From assembly GCA_964484065.1 (NCBI GenBank), contig CAZAEW010000002.1, positions 1 through 64,000 of the forward strand: DNA of 64,000 bases, written 5' to 3'. Below, one piece after another: positions 59,135-64,000 of this stretch. Positions within the stretch are counted from its first letter, which is position 1, and every line of letters begins with the position of its first letter. A program made the position numbers and the translations under genes. A model generated the notes under the pieces. That model did no database searches. It was not told where the DNA came from and saw only the letters and a list, made by a program, of their open reading frames with translations. Origin of the DNA: JAEVLT01 sp964484065. GTDB lineage: Bacteria; Bacillota; Bacilli; Bacillales; Cytobacillaceae.

Positions 59135-60970
59135 ATGAGCAAAATTATTGGAATTGACCTTGGGACAACAAACTCTTGTGTTGCTGTCCTAGAAGGCGGG
59201 GAACCAAAAGTAATTCCTAATCCGGAAGGAAACCGAACTACACCATCTGTAGTTGCATTTAAAAATGGGGAGCGCCAAGTAGGCGAAGTTGCCAAACGAC
59301 AGGCAATTACAAACCCAAACACGATTATTTCCATCAAGCGGCACATGGGTACTGCCCATAAAGTAGAAGCTGAGGGCAAAGCTTACACACCGCAAGAAAT
59401 TTCAGCGATTATTTTACAATATTTAAAATCATATGCTGAAGATTATTTAGGTGAACCGGTAACAAAAGCAGTTATCACTGTTCCAGCCTATTTTAACGAT
59501 GCACAGCGCCAGGCAACAAAGGATGCAGGGAAAATTGCCGGCTTAGAAGTTGAAAGGATTATCAACGAGCCAACTGCAGCTGCACTTGCATATGGCCTTG
59601 ATAAAACGGATCAGGATCAAACGATTCTAGTTTACGACCTTGGCGGCGGTACTTTTGACGTTTCCATTCTTGAACTTGGTGACGGGGTTTTTGAAGTAAA
59701 AGCCACTGCTGGTGATAACCGTCTTGGCGGTGATGATTTTGACCAGGCAATTATTGATTACCTCGTTGATCAATTCAAAAAAGAGAATGGTATTGATCTT
59801 TCTCAAGATAAGATGGCCCTTCAGCGCTTAAAAGATGCAGCAGAAAAAGCGAAAAAAGATTTATCAGGTGTGACAACCACACAAATTTCTTTACCTTTCA
59901 TCACTGCAGGAGCTGCTGGTCCTCTTCACTTGGAAGTATCCTTGTCAAGAGCCAAGTTTGATGAAATAACTGCTAATCTAGTGGAACGTACAATGGGACC
60001 TACACGCCAAGCACTAAACGATGCCGGCCTGTCAGCTTCTGATCTTGATAAAGTTATTCTCGTTGGTGGTTCCACTCGTATTCCAGCAGTTCAAGAAGCA
60101 ATTAAAAAGGCTACTGGAAAAGAACCACACCGCGGTGTTAACCCTGATGAGGTTGTTGCAATGGGTGCAGCAATCCAAGGCGGTGTTATCACCGGTGATG
60201 TAAAAGATGTTGTCCTATTAGACGTAACACCGCTTTCTCTTGGTATTGAAACAATGGGCGCCGTATTTACGAAGTTAATCGACCGTAATACAACCATTCC
60301 AACATCTAAATCACAAGTATTCTCAACTGCAGCTGACAATCAAACAGCAGTTGATATTCACGTTCTTCAAGGGGAGCGTCCAATGGCAGCCGATAACAAA
60401 ACTCTTGGCCGTTTCCAATTGTCGGATATTCCGCCAGCACCACGTGGAATTCCACAAATTGAAGTAACCTTTGACATTGATAAAAATGGTATTGTTAATG
60501 TACGTGCAAAAGACCTCGGCACTAATAAAGAACAACAAATTACGATTAAGTCTTCAACTGGACTTTCAGATGAAGAAATTCAAAAAATGGTAAGAGAAGC
60601 TGAAGAAAATGCAGAAGCTGACAAAAAGCGCAAAGAGGAAGTAGACCTTCGCAATGAAGCAGATCAACTTGTTTTCCAAACGGAAAAAACGCTTAAGGAT
60701 CTAGAAGGAAAAGTAGATGCTGCAGAAGTTGCACAAGCAAATGAAGCAAAAGATGCGTTAAAAGCGGCAATTGAGAAAAACGACCTTGACGAAATCCGTG
60801 CCAAAAAAGATGCCCTTTCAGAATTGGTTCAAAATTTAACCGTAAAACTTTATGAAGAAGCGGCAAAACAAGCTCAAGCAAACCAAAGTGCGGAGCAGGG
60901 ACAAGGAACTTCTAAAAAAGATGATAATGTTGTCGATGCTGAGTTCGAAGAAGTAAAGGACGATAAATAA
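59135..60970 (+). CDS. dnaK: Chaperone DnaK (Hsp70)
   Basis: DnaK holds unfolded proteins through an ATP-driven cycle. The 611-residue protein has the ATPase domain with IGIDLGTTNSCV at the N-terminus, DLGGGTFDVS near residue 170 and GGSTRIPAVQ near 312, the linker DVTPLSLGIE, and the substrate domain and lid. It ends with the acidic DNVVDAEFEEVKDDK. The ATG at 59135 gives the conserved MSKIIGIDLG; an ATG two codons earlier is possible. It lacks the N-terminal loop of Gram-negative DnaK. Confidence 0.98.
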   Translation: MSKIIGIDLGTTNSCVAVLEGGEPKVIPNPEGNRTTPSVVAFKNGERQVGEVAKRQAITNPNTIISIKRHMGTAHKVEAEGKAYTPQEISAIILQYLKSYAEDYLGEPVTKAVITVPAYFNDAQRQATKDAGKIAGLEVERIINEPTAAALAYGLDKTDQDQTILVYDLGGGTFDVSILELGDGVFEVKATAGDNRLGGDDFDQAIIDYLVDQFKKENGIDLSQDKMALQRLKDAAEKAKKDLSGVTTTQISLPFITAGAAGPLHLEVSLSRAKFDEITANLVERTMGPTRQALNDAGLSASDLDKVILVGGSTRIPAVQEAIKKATGKEPHRGVNPDEVVAMGAAIQGGVITGDVKDVVLLDVTPLSLGIETMGAVFTKLIDRNTTIPTSKSQVFSTAADNQTAVDIHVLQGERPMAADNKTLGRFQLSDIPPAPRGIPQIEVTFDIDKNGIVNVRAKDLGTNKEQQITIKSSTGLSDEEIQKMVREAEENAEADKKRKEEVDLRNEADQLVFQTEKTLKDLEGKVDAAEVAQANEAKDALKAAIEKNDLDEIRAKKDALSELVQNLTVKLYEEAAKQAQANQSAEQGQGTSKKDDNVVDAEFEEVKDDK

Positions 60971-60990
60971 TCGGCTAAACATCTTGGGGG

Positions 60991-61025
60991 AAAGTCAAAG
61001 TCAGTCTATGGACTTTGACTTTTTC
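60991..61025 (+). terminator. Terminator between dnaK and dnaJ
   Basis: AAAGTCAAAGTC / GACTTTGACTTT, 12 bp with an 8-nt loop, followed by TTTTC. It probably lowers expression of dnaJ relative to dnaK. Confidence 0.88.
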
Positions 61026-61052
61026 TTTGCTCTTTCATCCTGTCTAAAACAA

Positions 61053-61082
61053 TTGCTTTTTGGAACGAATGGGTGTTAGAAT
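61053..61082 (+). promoter_or_regulatory. Possible internal promoter of dnaJ
   Basis: TTGCTT (61053-61058) and TAGAAT (61077-61082) with an 18-bp spacer, after the terminator. Confidence 0.4.
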
Positions 61083-61116
61083 AATTTTTATGTGACAGAT
61101 TCGGGAGTGGTAATCA

Positions 61117-62250
61117 ATGAGTAAGCGGGATTACTATGAAGTGCTGGGTGTTGAAAAAGGCGCTTCAAAGGACGACATTAAAAAAGCTTATCGAAAGCTT
61201 TCAAAAAAATATCATCCGGATATTAATAAAGAAGCGGATGCTGCGGAAAAATTTAAAGAAGTAAAAGAAGCTTATGAAGTGTTAAGCGATGATCAAAAAC
61301 GTGCCCATTATGATCAATTCGGTCATACGGATCCGAACCAAGGTTTTGGCGGTTTCGGCGGCGGCGGAGATTTCGGTGGTTTTGGCGGATTTGAAGATAT
61401 CTTCAATACATTTTTTGGAGGCGGCGGATCAAGAAGGCGTGATCCAAATGCGCCAAGACAAGGTGCGGACCTTCAATACACGATGACCATTTCATTTGAA
61501 GAAGCGGCATTTGGTAAAGAAACCGATATCGAAATACCAAGGGAAGAAACCTGTGAAACCTGCCATGGAACAGGGGCGAAACCAGGAACGAACCCTGAGC
61601 AATGCAGCCATTGCCATGGAGCCGGACAGTTAAACATGGAACAGAACACACCTTTTGGCAGAATTGTCAATCGGAGAACATGCCCATACTGTAACGGTAC
61701 CGGAAAAGAAATCAAGCACAAGTGTTCAACATGCGGCGGTACGGGGAAAGTGAAAAAACGCCGGAAAATTCATGTGAAAATTCCAGCCGGTATTGATGAC
61801 GGCCAGCAGCTTAGAATGGCTGGGCAGGGGGAAGGCGGGGTCAATGGAGGACCTGCCGGAGACTTGTATGTAGTATTCCATGTCCGCAGTCATGAGTTTT
61901 TTGAAAGAGACGGGGACGATATCTACTGCGAAATGCCAATCACTTTTGTTCAAGCTGCGCTGGGGGATGAAGTGGAAGTACCGACATTGCATGGCAAAGT
62001 GAAGCTGAAAATTCCAGCGGGAACACAGACTGGAACAAAATTCCGCTTAAAGGGAAAAGGAGTGCCAAACCTGCGCGGCTATGGAACTGGTGACCAGCAC
62101 GTAATTGTCCGCATCATTACTCCTACTAAGCTCTCTGAAAAACAAAAGCAGATGTTGAGGGAATTTGCGGATGTCAGCGGATCGGTTCCATATGGGGAAC
62201 ATGAAAATGGATTTTTTTCAAAAATGAAACGTGCATTTAAAGGCGAGTAA
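61117..62250 (+). CDS. dnaJ: Chaperone DnaJ (Hsp40)
   Basis: DnaJ delivers clients to DnaK and stimulates its ATPase. The 377-residue protein has the J domain with the HPD motif in KKYHPDINKEAD, a Gly/Phe-rich linker (about 75-105), four CxxCxGxG zinc repeats (CETCHGTG, CSHCHGAG, CPYCNGTG, CSTCGGTG) and the C-terminal substrate domains. The ATG at 61117 follows a weak GGGAGTGG site. prmA begins 18 bases after it. Confidence 0.97.
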   Translation: MSKRDYYEVLGVEKGASKDDIKKAYRKLSKKYHPDINKEADAAEKFKEVKEAYEVLSDDQKRAHYDQFGHTDPNQGFGGFGGGGDFGGFGGFEDIFNTFFGGGGSRRRDPNAPRQGADLQYTMTISFEEAAFGKETDIEIPREETCETCHGTGAKPGTNPEQCSHCHGAGQLNMEQNTPFGRIVNRRTCPYCNGTGKEIKHKCSTCGGTGKVKKRRKIHVKIPAGIDDGQQLRMAGQGEGGVNGGPAGDLYVVFHVRSHEFFERDGDDIYCEMPITFVQAALGDEVEVPTLHGKVKLKIPAGTQTGTKFRLKGKGVPNLRGYGTGDQHVIVRIITPTKLSEKQKQMLREFADVSGSVPYGEHENGFFSKMKRAFKGE

Positions 62251-62268
62251 GGAATGGAGTTGGTAGGT

Positions 62269-63210
62269 TTGAAATGGTCTGAAATCAGCATTCACACTAC
62301 AAATGAGGCAATTGAGCCTATTTCGAATATTTTGCATGAAGCCGGGGCAAGCGGCGTTGTCATTGAGGATCCTTTTGAATTGACAAAGGAAAGGGAAGAT
62401 CAATTCGGAGAAATCTACCAACTAAATCCGGAAGATTATCCTGAAGAAGGGGTTATCATTAAAGCCTACTTGCCTGTCAATAGCTTTTTAGGCGAAACTG
62501 CCGAGGCTATTAAAGAAGCGATCAACAATCTGATCATTTATAATATCGATATTGGCATAAACAAAGTGACCATCAGCGAGGTAAATGAAGAAGAATGGGC
62601 TACTGCCTGGAAGAAGTACTATCATCCTGTCAAAATATCGGAAAGATTTACGATTGTTCCAACATGGGAAGAATACGAACCGGTTAACAGCGATGAACTT
62701 ATTATCGAATTAGACCCGGGAATGGCATTCGGAACCGGAACCCATCCTACGACTGTCATGTGTATTCAAGCGCTTGAGAGAACGGTAAAAAGCGGAGATG
62801 CTATCATTGATGTTGGAACAGGTTCAGGAGTATTAAGTATCGCTGCTGCCATGCTTGGAGCCGGAGGAGTAAGGGCGTATGATTTAGATGAAGTCGCCGT
62901 TAGGTCCGCGCGTTTGAATATTAAGCTCAATAAAGTAAATGAAAAGGTAACGGTTGCCCAAAACAACTTACTCGATGAGGTGGAAGAAAACTCTGCAGAC
63001 GTGGTTGTTGCAAACATTCTCGCTGAGGTAATTCTTCGATTTACAGATGATGCTGCAAGGGTGATTAAGCCAGGAGGCTGCTTTATTGCCTCAGGGATTA
63101 TAAATGCAAAAAAAGATTTGATAAAAGAAGATCTGATTCGCGCCGGTTTTATCATTGAAGAAACGCTTGTAATGGAAGACTGGGTTGCGATCATTGCAAG
63201 GAGAAAATAA
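62269..63210 (+). CDS. prmA: Ribosomal protein L11 methyltransferase
   Basis: PrmA methylates ribosomal protein L11. The 313-residue protein has the N-terminal L11-binding domain and the SAM site in DPGMAFGTGTHPTT (about 147) and IDVGTGSGVLSIAAAMLGA. The TTG at 62269 gives KWSEISIHTT, the family N-terminus, 7 bases from GGAG; the ATG at 62254 has no good site. It is the fifth gene in the hrcA operon and is followed by a terminator-like hairpin. Confidence 0.95.
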   Translation: MKWSEISIHTTNEAIEPISNILHEAGASGVVIEDPFELTKEREDQFGEIYQLNPEDYPEEGVIIKAYLPVNSFLGETAEAIKEAINNLIIYNIDIGINKVTISEVNEEEWATAWKKYYHPVKISERFTIVPTWEEYEPVNSDELIIELDPGMAFGTGTHPTTVMCIQALERTVKSGDAIIDVGTGSGVLSIAAAMLGAGGVRAYDLDEVAVRSARLNIKLNKVNEKVTVAQNNLLDEVEENSADVVVANILAEVILRFTDDAARVIKPGGCFIASGIINAKKDLIKEDLIRAGFIIEETLVMEDWVAIIARRK

Positions 63211-63221
63211 CGGAAAGAAGT

Positions 63222-63252
63222 GAGGCTGGCTCAGGTTATCAGCCTCCTTTTT
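63222..63252 (+). terminator. Hairpin terminator after prmA
   Basis: GAGGCTG / CAGCCTC with an 11-nt loop, then CTTTTT. Confidence 0.75.
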
Positions 63253-63259
63253 CTGTCCT

Positions 63260-63287
63260 TTCACAAATCTGTATTATTTAGTAAAAT
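63260..63287 (+). promoter_or_regulatory. Possible rsmE promoter
   Basis: TTCACA (63260-63265) and TAAAAT (63282-63287) with a 16-bp spacer. Confidence 0.4.
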
Positions 63288-63319
63288 AGAAAGTATCCGT
63301 TTAAAAGGGGGTGCTATGG

Positions 63320-64000
63320 TTGCAGCGCTACTTTGTAAAAGAACCGGCTGTAAACAGCTGTTTTATTATAGCAGGAGAGGATTTTCATCATATCAAAAAG
63401 GTAATGCGAATGCACGTCGGGGATTGTATTTATTGCGTGGATTCACACGGTCATACAGCCTTGTGCAAAATTGCAGAAATTACCGAGACTCAAGCTGCTG
63501 CGGAAGTTGTAGAATGGATAGAAGAGACTACAGAACTTCCGGTCCGTATCACCATTGCCAGCGGTCTCCCAAAAGGGGACAAGCTGGAATGGATCATTCA
63601 AAAAGGGACGGAGCTGGGCGCCTGCGAATTTATTCCGTTTAATGCCGCCCGCTCAGTCGTGAAATGGGATGCGAAAAAGGCTGATAAAAAGCTGGAAAGA
63701 TGGCAAAAAATTGCTAAAGAAGCAGCTGAACAATCACATCGTTCCCTTTGCCCTGAGGTATTTAGCCCCATTGACTTTAACCATTTACTCAAGCTAAGTG
63801 AAAAGTACGATTATAAACTGGCTGCATATGAGGAAGAGAGCCGCAGCGGAGAAATCTCTAGATTCTCTGCCACTCTCAAAAAAATGAATAAAGGACAATC
63901 CCTTTTACTGGTGTTTGGTCCAGAAGGAGGACTTACCGAACCAGAGGTAAGTCAATTAAAGGATAATAACTTTGATATCTGCGGGCTAGGGCCACGGATT
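63320..64000 (+). CDS. rsmE: 16S rRNA (uracil1498-N3)-methyltransferase RsmE, 3'-truncated by the window
   Basis: RsmE methylates U1498 of 16S rRNA. The visible 227 residues start with TTG at 63320, 6-7 bases after GGGGGTG: MQRYFVKEPAVNS, then the PUA-like part (GEDFHHIKKVMRMHVGD) and the SPOUT methyltransferase domain with ITIASGLPKGDKLEWIIQKG, LVFGPEGGLTEPEV and CGLGPRI at the window end. The last 25-30 residues are missing because the window ends. It corresponds to yqeU of B. subtilis. An overlapping frame from 63220 is spurious. Confidence 0.95.
   Translation, partial: MQRYFVKEPAVNSCFIIAGEDFHHIKKVMRMHVGDCIYCVDSHGHTALCKIAEITETQAAAEVVEWIEETTELPVRITIASGLPKGDKLEWIIQKGTELGACEFIPFNAARSVVKWDAKKADKKLERWQKIAKEAAEQSHRSLCPEVFSPIDFNHLLKLSEKYDYKLAAYEEESRSGEISRFSATLKKMNKGQSLLLVFGPEGGLTEPEVSQLKDNNFDICGLGPRI

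Noticed and set aside
63220..63642. 140-codon frame at the right end
   Set aside because: Different frame over rsmE; the rsmE frame from 63320 shows clear RsmE motifs to the window end.

Overview
The window is a gene-dense chromosomal segment from a spore-forming member of the Bacillaceae (Firmicutes). It has low-to-moderate GC, purine-rich Shine-Dalgarno sites, many TTG and GTG starts, sigma-A promoters with 17-bp spacers, T-box leaders and a CIRCE element. Gene content and order largely follow the Bacillus subtilis recJ-to-rsmE region. Sporulation genes (sigK, gpr, sda, a yqxA-type gene) and competence genes (comER, comEA, comEB, comEC) are present. It is not B. subtilis itself: sigK is one continuous gene, yrvJ, the yrrT/mccAB cluster and spoIIP are absent from their usual places, and an ABC transporter, a pssA/psd pair and an orphan regulator plus lipoprotein pair sit where B. 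subtilis has other genes. No prophage, complete insertion sequence, CRISPR array, tRNA or rRNA gene was seen.

Layout. 1-6470: recJ, apt, rel, dtd and a small HTH-like gene. 6470-13080: T-box-controlled hisS-aspS, 6S RNA, tcdA and an ABC exporter pair. 13100-21380: rarA (reverse strand), then cymR, a cysteine desulfurase, mnmA, a TPR protein, recD2, a PRC-barrel protein and a zinc-ribbon protein. 21430-27890: an AI-2E family permease, T-box-controlled alaS, yrzL, ruvX, yrzB and mltG. 27900-35600: a candidate structured RNA, then the tRNA wobble-uridine operon trmR-trhP1-trhP2 with udk, then greA, pbpI, yrrS and mtnN. 35600-40020: a 27-residue membrane peptide gene, an orphan response regulator, an Asp-box lipoprotein, sigK and pssA (both reverse) and psd. 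40060-45730: sda (reverse) with a DnaA-box cluster, then yqeG, yqeH, aroE, yhbY, nadD, yqeK, rsfS and yqeM. 45730-51100: nested palindromic repeats, comER (reverse), comEA-EB-EC and yqzM (reverse). 51100-64000: holA, rpsT (reverse), gpr, a yqxA-type gene, lepA, hemW, then the heat-shock operon hrcA-grpE-dnaK-dnaJ-prmA and the 5' part of rsmE, which runs off the window.

Several groups of genes work together. CymR, the cysteine desulfurase and MnmA link sulfur supply to tRNA 2-thiolation. TrmR and TrhP1/TrhP2 build 5-methoxyuridine at the wobble position. YqeH, YhbY, RsfS, RsmE, PrmA and LepA act on ribosome assembly or translation. DnaA sites between sda and yqeG tie sporulation onset to replication status. 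The HrcA/CIRCE pair controls the chaperone operon.

Most of the window is ordinary conserved core. The least explained parts are the structured segment before trmR, the nested repeat element after yqeM with a shorter related copy before comEB, the Tn5-end-like 42-bp palindrome inside it, the pbpI ribosome-binding site buried in the greA terminator, the orphan regulator/lipoprotein/micropeptide group, and the missing spoIIP. Family assignments come from reading the translated sequences and from memory of the families; no database search was run.
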